From Pedobacter glucosidilyticus (GTDB lineage: Bacteria > Bacteroidota > Bacteroidia > Sphingobacteriales > Sphingobacteriaceae), in the NCBI RefSeq assembly GCF_002483235.1, contig NZ_DLHN01000017.1, positions 161,404-225,403 of the forward strand: 64,000 nucleotides of DNA, given 5' to 3'. Positions 15,182-24,644 of this stretch are shown here, in pieces. Position numbers and translations under genes: made by a program. The stretch's first letter is position 1. The number at the start of each line of letters is the position of its first letter. The notes beneath the pieces are model-generated. The model saw only the letters and a program-made list of their open reading frames with translations, was not told the DNA's origin and did no database searches.

Positions 15182-16069
15182 CTAAACATCACAAATTTTC
15201 ACTGCTTGATATAAAGATGCTATTTTATTTTCTTTTATCGGAATAAATTCTTGTGCAACATAACCTTTAAAACCTGTTGCTACAATGGCTTTCATGATAG
15301 CAGGATAGTTGAGTTCCTGACTCTCGTCTATCTCATTTCTACCTGGTACACCAGCTGTGTGGTAGTGCGCAATATAAGGGTGGCTATCTCTTATGGTATG
15401 GATAACATCTCCTTCATCTACCTGCATGTGGTAAATATCGTAAAGTAATTTGAAGTTTTCTGAGCCTACTCTTTTACAAAGCTCAACACCCCAAGCTGTT
15501 TTATCGGCAAAATAATCTTTATGGTTAATTTTGCTGTTTAAAAGTTCCATTACCAAGGTTACTTTATGTTTTTCTGCTAGTGCCATCAGTTTTTTTAACC
15601 CTTTGGCTGCATTGTTTAAACCTGTTTCATCATCCATACCTCTGCGGTTTCCGCTAAAACAAATGAGGTTTTTATAACCTGCTTTAGCTACTAAAGGAAT
15701 CATCTCGGTATAATTCTGGATAAGCTTCTCATGAAAATTAGGCTCTGCAAAACCATCAACCAAATTGATTTCTGCACCGTTACACATGCTAGAATCTATA
15801 CCATGTTTTTTGAGAATATCCCACTCTTTAGGGCCAACCAAATCGATAGCTTTTATACCTATTTTTTTTGATAAAATACAAAGTTCTTCTAAAGATAAGA
15901 AACCATAAGTCCACTTACATACCGCATGGTTAATATTACCTTTTAGTTTGGTGCTTTGTTCTCCATCTAAGGGCTGTGCAAAATTTAGCATAGGTATTGA
16001 AGTTAAAGCAGCAGTTCCTGCTAATATATTTTTAATGACCAATCTTCTATTTGTTTGTTTAGGCATCAT
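15182..16069 (-). CDS. Exported hydroxypyruvate isomerase-like TIM-barrel protein
   Basis: A 295-residue TIM-barrel isomerase in the hydroxypyruvate-isomerase/sugar-isomerase branch: VMELLNSKINH near 170, KLLYDIYHMQVDEGD near 205, and HYHTAGVPGRNEI near 240. The N-terminus NRRLVIKNILAGTAALTSIPM has a twin-arginine signal, so a periplasmic location is predicted. It is 12 bases from the next isomerase gene and 9 from the MFS gene, so all three are one transcript. The hydroxypyruvate name reflects family similarity only; a keto-sugar substrate is more plausible here. Confidence 0.8.
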   Translation of the reverse strand: MMPKQTNRRLVIKNILAGTAALTSIPMLNFAQPLDGEQSTKLKGNINHAVCKWTYGFLSLEELCILSKKIGIKAIDLVGPKEWDILKKHGIDSSMCNGAEINLVDGFAEPNFHEKLIQNYTEMIPLVAKAGYKNLICFSGNRRGMDDETGLNNAAKGLKKLMALAEKHKVTLVMELLNSKINHKDYFADKTAWGVELCKRVGSENFKLLYDIYHMQVDEGDVIHTIRDSHPYIAHYHTAGVPGRNEIDESQELNYPAIMKAIVATGFKGYVAQEFIPIKENKIASLYQAVKICDV

Positions 16070-16078
16070 GATAACAAA

Positions 16079-17347
16079 TTAATGAGTTAAAGCCTGTTTT
16101 TTCCTATTCTTCATATAGATTACCAAACCTGTGAAAGCTACCACTAAAATCATTGGAATTACCATAGTAGCTTGCAACACTTCTGGACCGGCTGCATTTT
16201 TTGCCTGGTTAAGTAAGTTAGCCATTTCTGTACCTGGTGCAGCGCTTAAATAATCGGCCTCGTTGGCACCAGCTGGAAGTTTTTTAACGATTAATCTATC
16301 GTAAAAACCTCCCATAAAAATGGTATAAACAGAAACTGCAAACATACCAGCGCCACCCATTAAGTTTAAACCTAAAGCACCAGATTTAGGGATATTTTCT
16401 GCCACAAAACCCAACATAGTAGGCCAAAAATAGCATACTCCTAAACCAAAAATGAAGGCTGCAAAATAGATAGCATTGCCTGTTAAAGTACTTAATAAAT
16501 ATAAGCCTAAAGCTGCTAAAACAGCAGAAATTAGTAATACCCCTTGCGGAGAAAAACGATGAACAATTGGTTCTGCCAAGCCTCTGCCAATAACCATTAC
16601 ACCTGTAGTAAGGGTTAATATCAAGATAGCATTATCGGTGACATTTTTTAGTAATACATCTATCCATTGACCTGTAAAAAGCTCGGTAATAGCTGTACCA
16701 AACATGCAAATAAACATGAATATAAATAAAGGTGATGTTACCGATTTGTACATGGTAGCTGTAGATACCCCAGAAGCTACACGTTCTGTTACTGGGAATT
16801 CTAACTTAGAAAATAAATAACCATATACTAAAGTTGGTATTATCATAACTGCTACTTGTATTTGCCAGCTTAAACCTAGGCTATTGAATAAAATCACGAT
16901 AAGTGTTCCTAAAAATATACCGCCTGGGAACCATAAATGGAAATGGTTAAGCTTGGTTGTTTTGTTATCTGGGTAGAGAGTTGCAACCAATGGGTTACAA
17001 GCCGCTTCCACTGTTCCGTTGGCAATACCTATAAGTAAAGTAGAGATAAAAAGTGTCCAATATCCTTGTGCGAAAATGGTTAAGATAATACCTAGCAAAT
17101 GAAAGATAAAGGCCATTACCAATAATCTTTTCATCCCTATAGCATCAACTATAAAACCACCAATAACTACGGCTAAAGGGAAGCCCCAAAAAGCGGTAGC
17201 TGTTATCGTACCTAATTCTGTTGCAGATAATTGAAAGTCTGTTCCTAGTTTTCCTAAGATACCGGCTCTTATCCCGAAAGATAAAGAGGTAACCAACAGC
17301 GCAAGACAGCTTGCCCAAAAAAGTTGGCTTTTATTAATATTGTTCAT
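16079..17347 (-). CDS. MFS sugar transporter
   Basis: Major facilitator superfamily permease of 422 residues with about 12 hydrophobic segments. The loop after the second segment carries DAIGMKRLL, the usual motif-A position. It lies in the sugar oxidation cluster between the isomerase and DUF1080 genes, so it probably imports the product made in the periplasm into the cytoplasm, where the unsigned isomerase (18482-19534) and oxidoreductase (19577-20719) act. Substrate is inferred from context. Confidence 0.8.
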   Translation of the reverse strand: MNNINKSQLFWASCLALLVTSLSFGIRAGILGKLGTDFQLSATELGTITATAFWGFPLAVVIGGFIVDAIGMKRLLVMAFIFHLLGIILTIFAQGYWTLFISTLLIGIANGTVEAACNPLVATLYPDNKTTKLNHFHLWFPGGIFLGTLIVILFNSLGLSWQIQVAVMIIPTLVYGYLFSKLEFPVTERVASGVSTATMYKSVTSPLFIFMFICMFGTAITELFTGQWIDVLLKNVTDNAILILTLTTGVMVIGRGLAEPIVHRFSPQGVLLISAVLAALGLYLLSTLTGNAIYFAAFIFGLGVCYFWPTMLGFVAENIPKSGALGLNLMGGAGMFAVSVYTIFMGGFYDRLIVKKLPAGANEADYLSAAPGTEMANLLNQAKNAAGPEVLQATMVIPMILVVAFTGLVIYMKNRKKQALTH

Positions 17348-17383
17348 TTAAAATTGGGTTAGGTTATAATGGGTTAGCTTGTA

Positions 17384-18073
17384 TTAAAGTTTTTTAATCA
17401 TGATGTTTCTAAACCAAACTTCATCGCCATGGTCTTGCAACACAATTTTTCCTGATTTGAACTTACCAAAATCAGGCATGGTTTTGAACTTACTGGCAGC
17501 AACCATTTTGTTCCAAGCATCATCCCACATCGTTGTAGAAACTACTTTAACATCATTTAAATAAAATTCTAGTTTGCCATTGTTACTGATGATTTCTGCT
17601 TTATTCCACTCGCCAGCTGGCTTAACGGTTTCTTTGCTACAAGGAATTAAATCATATAAATCCCCAGCTCTATGTTTAAATATTTTAGCATCCGGATGAC
17701 CATCATTATCTAAAACCTGCATTTCCGGACCAGTAAGGTATGGTTGTGGATATTTTTTAGCATCCTCAAGCACATTGAACATGATGCCACTATTTCCTTT
17801 TTTAGCGACTTTCCATTCTAATTTTAGATGAAAGTTTTCATAATCTTTATCTGTAGCTAAATCCCCACGTTGAGCTTTGTCTGCAACAGGTTTGAAATGA
17901 AGAATGCCATCTTCTACCGCCCAAGCGCCTCCTGTTTCTGCTTTACCGTAAGTATGCCAACCTTGAGTGCCGTTTGCTAATAAATTTTCCCAGCCTTTAT
18001 TAGCTTTCACTTTTTGCGATTTACATGATAGCGTTACCAATAACACCAACATACAGGTTAAAATACTTCTCAT
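17384..18073 (-). CDS. DUF1080 lipoprotein (3-keto-glycoside hydrolase family)
   Basis: A 229-residue lipoprotein: signal peptide with lipobox TLSC (cysteine 17). The DUF1080 / 3-keto-disaccharide hydrolase beta-sandwich covers the remainder, with NSGIMFNVLED near 100, GPEMQVLDN near 118 and the closing FRNIMIKKL. Members cleave glycosides after oxidation of the sugar at C3. Its stop overlaps the cytochrome c gene region by one base, so it is coupled to a c-type cytochrome. With the GMC oxidase nearby this strongly suggests an oxidative glycoside breakdown route. Confidence 0.85.
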   Translation of the reverse strand: MRSILTCMLVLLVTLSCKSQKVKANKGWENLLANGTQGWHTYGKAETGGAWAVEDGILHFKPVADKAQRGDLATDKDYENFHLKLEWKVAKKGNSGIMFNVLEDAKKYPQPYLTGPEMQVLDNDGHPDAKIFKHRAGDLYDLIPCSKETVKPAGEWNKAEIISNNGKLEFYLNDVKVVSTTMWDDAWNKMVAASKFKTMPDFGKFKSGKIVLQDHGDEVWFRNIMIKKL

Positions 18074-18471
18074 TATTTCTTAATTGTTAAAATATATTTA
18101 ACCATTTCTTCGGCATGGGCCTGGCTAACTTGCGGATGAGCAGACATTGGAACTTCTCCCCAATTTCCTTGTCCGCCGTTGATAATTTTACCAGCAAGCA
18201 TCGCTATATTTTCTGGTGTAGCCTCGTATTTTGCAGCTACATCTGCATAGGATGGACCTACTAATTTTTGTTGTTCTTTATGGCAACCCAAACAATCTGA
18301 TTGTGCTATTAATTGCTTTCCCTTTGGCTCTTCTGCTGCTGGTGTTGCTACACTTTCTGTTGCAGCAGGAGTTTCTGAATTTGTACTTTCTGTACTTTGT
18401 TGACTACCGCCACCACAAGCCCATAAACTTACTGCAAGAATACTTAAACTTAATACTTTATTGATTTTCAT
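18073..18471 (-). CDS. Lipoprotein cytochrome c, single heme
   Basis: A 132-residue lipoprotein with lipobox LWAC (about residues 16-19), a Ser/Thr/Glu-rich linker to about residue 50, then a small class I cytochrome c domain. The heme motif CLGCH lies near 59-63 and the axial methionine is likely in VPMSAHP near 103-109. It sits in the transcript with the GMC dehydrogenase, whose electrons it probably accepts in the periplasm for delivery to the respiratory chain. Confidence 0.85.
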   Translation of the reverse strand: MKINKVLSLSILAVSLWACGGGSQQSTESTNSETPAATESVATPAAEEPKGKQLIAQSDCLGCHKEQQKLVGPSYADVAAKYEATPENIAMLAGKIINGGQGNWGEVPMSAHPQVSQAHAEEMVKYILTIKK

Positions 18472-18481
18472 AATGATATTG

Positions 18482-19534
18482 TTATATACCTAAAACTTGA
18501 TTATTAAAATTTGCATCGCCACCAGAAGCGGCAAAATCATCAAAAGCTTTTTCTGTTACCCTGATGATATGATCTGCAATAAATTTTGCTCCCTCTCTAG
18601 CACCATCTTCTGGATGCTTAATTGCGCATTCCCACTCTAAAACGGCCCAGCCTTCATAATTATATTGTGCTAGCTTGCTAAATACCGATTTGAAATTCAC
18701 CTGTCCATCTCCTAAAGAACGGAAACGCCCTGCTCTATCAATCCAGTTTTGATAGCCACCGTAAACACCTTGTCTGCCGGTTGGGTTAAACTCTGCATCC
18801 TTAACATGCATCATTTTTATGCGTTCATGGTAAATATCGATAAAAGCTAAATAATCTAAACATTGCAATATAAAATGCGATGGATCATACAATATATTGG
18901 CTCTTGGGTGATGGTTTACTTTATCTAAAAACATTTCAAAAGTTACGCCATCGTGTAAATCTTCGCCTGGGTGTAGCTCATAACAAACATCTACGCCGTT
19001 TTCATCAAAAACATCTAGAATTGGTTTCCAACGTTTTGCCAGTTCATCAAAACCGGTATCTACCAAACCTGCTGGGCGTTGTGGCCATGGGTAAACAAAA
19101 GGCCAAAGCAAAGCGCCACTAAAAGTAACGTGGGCATTTAAACCTAAATTCTTTGATGCTTGTGCGGCATATTTTAATTGCTGAACGGCCCAAGCTGTTC
19201 TGGCTTGCGGATTTTTATGTAATTCTGCGGGAGCAAAAGCATCAAATAAATCATGATAAGCAGGATGAACGGCCACCAATTGCCCTTGTAGGTGCGTAGA
19301 GAGCTCGGTAATTTCTAAACCTGCTGCATTTACTTTGCCTTTAATTTCATCGGCATAAGTTTTACTTTCTGCTGCTAGCTTCAGGTCTAAAAACCTACTA
19401 TCATTTGTAGGTAATTGCAAGCCTTTAAAACCTAAGTCTTTTGCCCACTTACAAATATTATCTAAACTATTAAAAGGCGCTTGGTCTCCTATAAACTGCG
19501 CTATAAATAATGCTGGTCCTTTTATTGTTTTCAT
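18482..19534 (-). CDS. Cytoplasmic sugar phosphate isomerase/epimerase
   Basis: A 350-residue TIM-barrel protein of the sugar isomerase/epimerase superfamily with no signal peptide. Metal-binding residues are visible in CYELHPGEDLHDG near 200, ILYDPSHFI near 225 and MMHVKDAEFNP near 250. It is longer than the two exported relatives in the same cluster. With the neighbouring unsigned Gfo/Idh/MocA protein it probably forms the cytoplasmic half of the keto-sugar pathway. A repeat of the ATTGAGTAT family lies in the upstream gap. Confidence 0.82.
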   Translation of the reverse strand: MKTIKGPALFIAQFIGDQAPFNSLDNICKWAKDLGFKGLQLPTNDSRFLDLKLAAESKTYADEIKGKVNAAGLEITELSTHLQGQLVAVHPAYHDLFDAFAPAELHKNPQARTAWAVQQLKYAAQASKNLGLNAHVTFSGALLWPFVYPWPQRPAGLVDTGFDELAKRWKPILDVFDENGVDVCYELHPGEDLHDGVTFEMFLDKVNHHPRANILYDPSHFILQCLDYLAFIDIYHERIKMMHVKDAEFNPTGRQGVYGGYQNWIDRAGRFRSLGDGQVNFKSVFSKLAQYNYEGWAVLEWECAIKHPEDGAREGAKFIADHIIRVTEKAFDDFAASGGDANFNNQVLGI

Positions 19535-19576
19535 TTTTCTTTTAGATATGAGATTTGCGTATTGAGTATCGAGAAA

Positions 19577-20719
19577 CTAAAAATTTATCCATTTCTGGGA
19601 TGATTTTCCAGACTCGATAACTTTTTCTATAAAAGTCATGCCTCTAATACCCTCTGTTACGCTTGGATAATCTAGCGCTTCTGTAGCTGGCTGTTGATGG
19701 TTCATTTCTGCCAAAACAGTTAAAGCAAAGTTTCTATATAAGTTAGCGAAAGCTTCTAAATAACCTTCCGGATGCCCTGCTGGCGTACGTGTATTATGCG
19801 AAGCAAAAGAGCTTACATAAGCCCCACCAGTTCTGTAGGTTTGTGCAGGCGCATCTAACCATTTTATAACTAAAGAATTAGCATCAACTTGTTGCCATTC
19901 TAAACCACCTTTTTCACCGTAAACTCTTATTTTAACATTATTTTCTTCACCGGCAGCTATTTGTGTAGCCATTAAAACTCCACTTGCACCGTTATTAAAT
20001 TTAAGTAGAACGGCACCATCATCATCTAATCTTCTGCCATCAATAACGGTATTAATATCAGCGCAAAGCTTGGTAACACTTAAACCAGTAACATACTCCG
20101 CAAGGTTAAAAGCATGGGTACCAATATCGCCCATGGCTCCGGCAATACCACTTTTTGAGGGGTCTGTACGCCAATCGGCTTGCTTATTTTCTACCGCTGT
20201 ACTTAACCAGCCTTGTGGATATTCTACATAAATTTTTCTTATAGCTCCTAGTTTACCTGTCAAAACTTGCTGACGAGCTTCTTTCACCATAGGATAACCC
20301 GTATAGGTATGTGTTAAAAGTAACTTTTTACCGGTTTGCTGCTGTATTTTCTCCAGTGCTAATGCTTCTTGCAGCGATAGCGTAATAGGTTTATCTAAAA
20401 TTACATGAAAACCATTTTCTAAAGCCATTTTAGCAGGCTCGAAATGTAAATGGTTTGGCGTTACGATGCTGATAACTTCTACTCTTATATCTTCTGGTAA
20501 ACTTTTCTCGGTTTCTATCAGCTTTTGGTAAGATGGATAAGCTCTCTCTGGCGATAAGCCTAACATAGCTCCTGTTTTTGCGGATTTTTCTGCCGAGCTA
20601 CTGAAAGCACCGCAAACTAGCTCATAACAATCATCAATTCTTGCCGCAATACGGTGTACTGCCCCAATAAAAGCATCGGGACCGCCACCTATCATTCCTA
20701 ATCTTAATTTCTGCTTCAT
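19577..20719 (-). CDS. Gfo/Idh/MocA family oxidoreductase, cytoplasmic
   Basis: NAD(P)-dependent sugar oxidoreductase of 380 residues. The Rossmann motif GMIGGGPDAFIGAVH starts at residue 7, and EKP-type active site appears as ILDKPI near 113, followed by the typical C-terminal alpha/beta domain (GDIGTHAFNLAEYV near 185). I chose ATG at 20719 (MKQKLRLG) over 20770, because the longer form runs into the upstream gene's stop and has no conserved match. Likely reduces or oxidises the imported keto-sugar. Confidence 0.87.
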   Translation of the reverse strand: MKQKLRLGMIGGGPDAFIGAVHRIAARIDDCYELVCGAFSSSAEKSAKTGAMLGLSPERAYPSYQKLIETEKSLPEDIRVEVISIVTPNHLHFEPAKMALENGFHVILDKPITLSLQEALALEKIQQQTGKKLLLTHTYTGYPMVKEARQQVLTGKLGAIRKIYVEYPQGWLSTAVENKQADWRTDPSKSGIAGAMGDIGTHAFNLAEYVTGLSVTKLCADINTVIDGRRLDDDGAVLLKFNNGASGVLMATQIAAGEENNVKIRVYGEKGGLEWQQVDANSLVIKWLDAPAQTYRTGGAYVSSFASHNTRTPAGHPEGYLEAFANLYRNFALTVLAEMNHQQPATEALDYPSVTEGIRGMTFIEKVIESGKSSQKWINF

Positions 20720-20724
20720 AAATA

Positions 20725-21297
20725 TTACGGATTTAGATAAACCGGATCTCCTTTTTTGTAAGGGATACATCCATCAAATCTGCCTGGTACTTCTACATAA
20801 GTTAAAACTTTACTACCACCTATTTCTGACGTAAAATAACCTAATAAGGTTAGTTCTTTCATCATTCTAAAATAATGCGGAGGAGCTTCTTTTTCTTTAG
20901 TTTCTTGATATGCCTTTTGTTGCTTATCTAAATTGGTTAATAAAGCTTTTTTCTGCTCTTTATCTAAAGAAAGGAAATCTGTTTGGTATTGCTTTTTAGC
21001 TTCCTCATCAACATTTTTCAATCCATCAAGGAAAACTTTTTGATGCTCTTTATCATAACAATCTTTCACCATTAAGGCTATAAATTCGCCTGCTTTGGTA
21101 GCTTTAGCACCTGGCGTATCTGTCTCTGGAATGATAGTTTCTGCAATTTCATCTAGCAGTAATACATCATTGGCGTTAAACAAATCATTTATTTGTTTTG
21201 GCGTTGAAGTACAACCGGTTAGAGTGAAAATTTCTGCCCCTAAAACAGTTCCCCCTAATAATAAGGCAACTGATGATATGGCTTCTCTTCTATTCAT
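20725..21297 (-). CDS. Gluconate 2-dehydrogenase subunit 3-like protein (Tat lipoprotein)
   Basis: A 190-residue small subunit of the membrane-linked gluconate/fructose/glucose dehydrogenase type. The N-terminus MNRREAISSVALLLGG is a twin-arginine signal with lipobox TGC near residue 29. It pairs with the GMC flavoprotein (22779-24458), which has no signal of its own; in related three-subunit dehydrogenases the small subunit provides the Tat signal for co-export, and this is inferred here. It contains the typical IIPETDTPGAKA motif near 55-66. Confidence 0.87.
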   Translation of the reverse strand: MNRREAISSVALLLGGTVLGAEIFTLTGCTSTPKQINDLFNANDVLLLDEIAETIIPETDTPGAKATKAGEFIALMVKDCYDKEHQKVFLDGLKNVDEEAKKQYQTDFLSLDKEQKKALLTNLDKQQKAYQETKEKEAPPHYFRMMKELTLLGYFTSEIGGSKVLTYVEVPGRFDGCIPYKKGDPVYLNP

Positions 21298-21322
21298 GAT
21301 TTTAATTTTTTTTGGTCTTTAA

Positions 21323-22765
21323 TTAAACACCTAGCGTCCAGCCGGCTCTATAGTTTCTTTTTACAAACTGATTGGCTTCTTCAAAATTGGTTACCCGCAT
21401 TTGCGCATTATCCCAAAGTAATTTGATGTTTCTACCCGGGAAAATGTCTTTACCATCTTTTTGTATCTTAATATCATAAGACCGGATAGCTAAGTTAGCC
21501 ATTAATAGAGCTTCTGTTAAAGGCACTGCTTTTTCAAACGGAGAGCTCAATTCTTTGTTACCATAACCTGCTAAACAAGCTTCTACCCATTGCGCATAAT
21601 GGCCATTGGTGCTACCTGTAACTCTATCGTATTTTTGCTTAACTTTTACTTCCTGAGTTTTACTTGTTGGTAATAAACGAGGATTTTGGTTATACGTACC
21701 AGCCATCATTTTGCCTTTGGTACCTATAAACAGCATACCATTACCCCCATCGCCAAATACTTCATTAGGGCCTAACTCTTCCGGACGTTCTGGCTGTATA
21801 CCACCATCCATCCAATGTAATTTAATAGCCGATTTATTTTTTGCCGTTGCCGGGAAGTTTAAAATAACATGGCTAGAAGGCGGACAAGATTCTGGAAAAT
21901 ATCCGCGTTTAAATTCATCAACATAGACAGAGCCTACACTAGCCTCAACTGAAGTTGCTGCATTTAAGCCTAAAACTGTGAATGGACCTTCCATTAAGTG
22001 GCAGCCCATATCGCCAAGGGCGCCGGTGCCGTAATCCCACCAGCCACGCCAGTTAAAAGGCACTAATTTATCTACATAGTTTTTTTGAGGTGCTGTACCC
22101 AACCATAAATCCCAATCTAATTCTTTTGGTATTTCTGCGGCTTGTGTAGGCCAAGGAATACCTTGAGGCCATACAGGGCGGTTTGTCCAACAGTAAACAG
22201 TATGAACTTTACCTATAACTCCAGCATCAAACCACTCTTGCATTTGCCTTACACCATCATCTGAAGCGCCTTGATTACCCATTTGAGTAACTACTTTATA
22301 CTTCTTAGCCGCATCTAATAAGATACGAGCCTCGTAAATATCATGTGTTAGCGGTTTTTGCACATAAACATGTTTACCCAACTGCATAGCTGCTAAAGTT
22401 GTAATCGCATGGTTATGGTCTGGTGTAGAAACGCAAACGGCATCAAAGTTTTTTGATTCTTTATCAAAAAGCTCTCGCCAATCTTTATAATATTTTGCTG
22501 TTGGATAATCTTGTCTTGCTTTTAATGATCTTCTATCATCAACATCACATAAGAAATTGATAACGGCTTTGCCTGATGTGTGAAAGCTCTTTAAATCACT
22601 GTAACCTTTGCCACCAACACCAACGCCAGCAATATAAAGTTTATCACTAGGGGCTAAAAAGCCTTTACCCAAGACATGTCTTGGTACTATAGTAAAAGCT
22701 GCTGCTGCAATAGCACCAGATTTGATGAAGCTTCTTCTACTTTGTTGATTACTTTTATTCTCCAT
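21323..22765 (-). CDS. Gfo/Idh/MocA family oxidoreductase with Tat signal
   Basis: A 480-residue exported oxidoreductase. SRRSFIKSGAIAAAAFTIVP at residues 9-28 is a clear twin-arginine signal. The nucleotide-binding region begins at IAGVGVGGKGYSDL, and YVQKPLTHD near 132 supplies the conserved EKP-like lysine. This long form (about 450-480 residues) is frequent in Bacteroidota and Planctomycetes. In the periplasm such enzymes often carry a tightly bound cofactor and work as transhydrogenases or keto-sugar enzymes. It lies between the flavoprotein and its small subunit, so it is part of the same system. Confidence 0.87.
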   Translation of the reverse strand: MENKSNQQSRRSFIKSGAIAAAAFTIVPRHVLGKGFLAPSDKLYIAGVGVGGKGYSDLKSFHTSGKAVINFLCDVDDRRSLKARQDYPTAKYYKDWRELFDKESKNFDAVCVSTPDHNHAITTLAAMQLGKHVYVQKPLTHDIYEARILLDAAKKYKVVTQMGNQGASDDGVRQMQEWFDAGVIGKVHTVYCWTNRPVWPQGIPWPTQAAEIPKELDWDLWLGTAPQKNYVDKLVPFNWRGWWDYGTGALGDMGCHLMEGPFTVLGLNAATSVEASVGSVYVDEFKRGYFPESCPPSSHVILNFPATAKNKSAIKLHWMDGGIQPERPEELGPNEVFGDGGNGMLFIGTKGKMMAGTYNQNPRLLPTSKTQEVKVKQKYDRVTGSTNGHYAQWVEACLAGYGNKELSSPFEKAVPLTEALLMANLAIRSYDIKIQKDGKDIFPGRNIKLLWDNAQMRVTNFEEANQFVKRNYRAGWTLGV

Positions 22766-22778
22766 GAGGTAATGGGTA

Positions 22779-24458
22779 TTAAAGGTTCATCTTTTTAAGT
22801 TCAGAAACTGCATGGTCTACCGCTCTGGCTGTAAAAGCCATATAGGTTAATGATGGGTTTACGCAGCTTCCTGATGTCATGAAAGAACCATCTGTAACGT
22901 AAACATTTTTAGCATCCCAAACTTGATTATGCTTATTTACTACAGATGTTTTAGGGTCTTTACCCATACGAGCTGTACCCATTTCATGTATACCTTGACC
23001 AAAACCGTAACCATTATCATGCGCTTTAACATCTTTAAGGCCTGCTTTTTCAAGCATTTCTTGAGCGTCGTCCATCATATCCTTACGCATTTTAATCTCA
23101 TTCTCTTTTATCTCAGCATCGATAGCTAAAACAGGCAAGCCCCATTTGTCTTTTACGGTTTTATCTAAAGTAACTTTATTTTCATGGTAAGGTAAAATCT
23201 CTCCGAAAGCTGTAATACCCATAGTCCATTGTCCGGGTTGTATTAAAGCTTCCTTTAACTCGGCCCCTATACTTAACTCTGCTATTTCACGATTCCAGCC
23301 TTGTCTGCTAGCACCACCTTGATAACCAAAACCACGTAAATAATCACGCTTTTCGCCATTCATATTTCTAAAGCGTGGTACATAAATGCCGTTTGGTCTT
23401 CTTCCGTAGTAGTATTTATCATCATAGCCCTCTGCTACGCCAGATGCACCTAATCTAAAATGATGATCCATCAGGTTATGACCAAGCTCGCCACTGCTAC
23501 TTCCTAAACCGCCTTCCCAAACATCAGTTGCAGAATTCATTAAAACCCAAGCAGAGTTTAAGGTTGATGCGCAAAGGAAAATCACTTTGGCTTTATACTC
23601 ATAAGTTTGGTTAGTTTCTGCATCTATAACCTCTACACCAGTAGCTTTTTGGGTGTCTTTATCATAAAGTATTTTAGTAACGATTGAATGCGGACGAAGC
23701 GTAAGATTGCCAGTTGCCATGGCTGCTGGTAAGGTAGAAGATTGTGTACTGAAATAAGCACCAAAAGGACAACCTAAAGAACATTTATTTCTGAACTGAC
23801 AATTGCTACGACCTTTAACAGGAGCTGTAACATGAGCAACACGACCAATAAACATGTGTCTTTGGTCTTTATATTGTTGCCTGATACGGGCCGCAACATC
23901 TTTTTCTACACAGTTCATGTCCATTGGAGGCAGAAACTCGCCGTCTGGCAAGTGAGCTAAATTCTCTTTAGATCCACTGATACCTGCAAATTTCTCTACA
24001 TAACTATACCAAGGGGCAATCTCATTATAACGAACAGGCCAGTCTACAGCAATACCTTCTTTAGCATTTGCTTCAAAGTCTAAATCACTAAAACGATAAG
24101 ACTGTCTTCCCCACATTAAAGACCTGCCTCCTACGTGATAGCCACGATACCAATCAAAGCGTTTTACTTCTGTATAAGGTGCTTCCTTTTCATTTACCCA
24201 GAAATCAAGATTTTTTTCTGAAAGTGCATAATCTCTTTTAAGAACCGGATAGTTTTCAACCATTTCCTGGGTTCTTCTACCTCTGTGTTCAAACTCCCAA
24301 GGTGCTTTAGTAGCATTTTTATAATCTTTAACATGCTCTATATTTCTACCTCTTTCAAGCACAAGAGTTTTTAAACCTTTTTCGGTTAGTTCTTTCGCTG
24401 CCCAGCCTCCGGAGATACCGGAACCTATCACTATGGCATCATAGCTTTGTTCTGACAT
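22779..24458 (-). CDS. GMC family FAD oxidoreductase (putative sugar C3 dehydrogenase)
   Basis: A 559-residue glucose-methanol-choline flavoprotein. The FAD motif GSGISGGWAAKEL lies at 12-24; the C-terminal catalytic pair appears as HEMGTARMG (about 476-484) and the NPSLT asparagine (about 526-530). CPFGAYFSTQSS near 230 resembles the flavin-linked region of sugar dehydrogenases. No signal peptide is present; export with the Tat-signalled subunit-3 protein is likely. Together with the cytochrome c it fits a periplasmic three-subunit dehydrogenase that makes 3-keto sugars for the DUF1080 hydrolase. It is the first gene of the cluster; 24459-24644 holds no clear promoter motif. Confidence 0.87.
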   Translation of the reverse strand: MSEQSYDAIVIGSGISGGWAAKELTEKGLKTLVLERGRNIEHVKDYKNATKAPWEFEHRGRRTQEMVENYPVLKRDYALSEKNLDFWVNEKEAPYTEVKRFDWYRGYHVGGRSLMWGRQSYRFSDLDFEANAKEGIAVDWPVRYNEIAPWYSYVEKFAGISGSKENLAHLPDGEFLPPMDMNCVEKDVAARIRQQYKDQRHMFIGRVAHVTAPVKGRSNCQFRNKCSLGCPFGAYFSTQSSTLPAAMATGNLTLRPHSIVTKILYDKDTQKATGVEVIDAETNQTYEYKAKVIFLCASTLNSAWVLMNSATDVWEGGLGSSSGELGHNLMDHHFRLGASGVAEGYDDKYYYGRRPNGIYVPRFRNMNGEKRDYLRGFGYQGGASRQGWNREIAELSIGAELKEALIQPGQWTMGITAFGEILPYHENKVTLDKTVKDKWGLPVLAIDAEIKENEIKMRKDMMDDAQEMLEKAGLKDVKAHDNGYGFGQGIHEMGTARMGKDPKTSVVNKHNQVWDAKNVYVTDGSFMTSGSCVNPSLTYMAFTARAVDHAVSELKKMNL

Positions 24459-24644
24459 TCGTTTAATATTAAAATTGGTTAGGTGAATATAGAAATTAAA
24501 TTTCTATAAACAATAGCCTAAGTGTATTTTTTACAATATGTAATATTAATACAAATAAATTAAATGTCAAAACAACACTAATAATAAATTAGATGGATGA
24601 TTTGTTTAGCTCTTTTAAAACAAAAATTTAATAGTAAGCTATGT

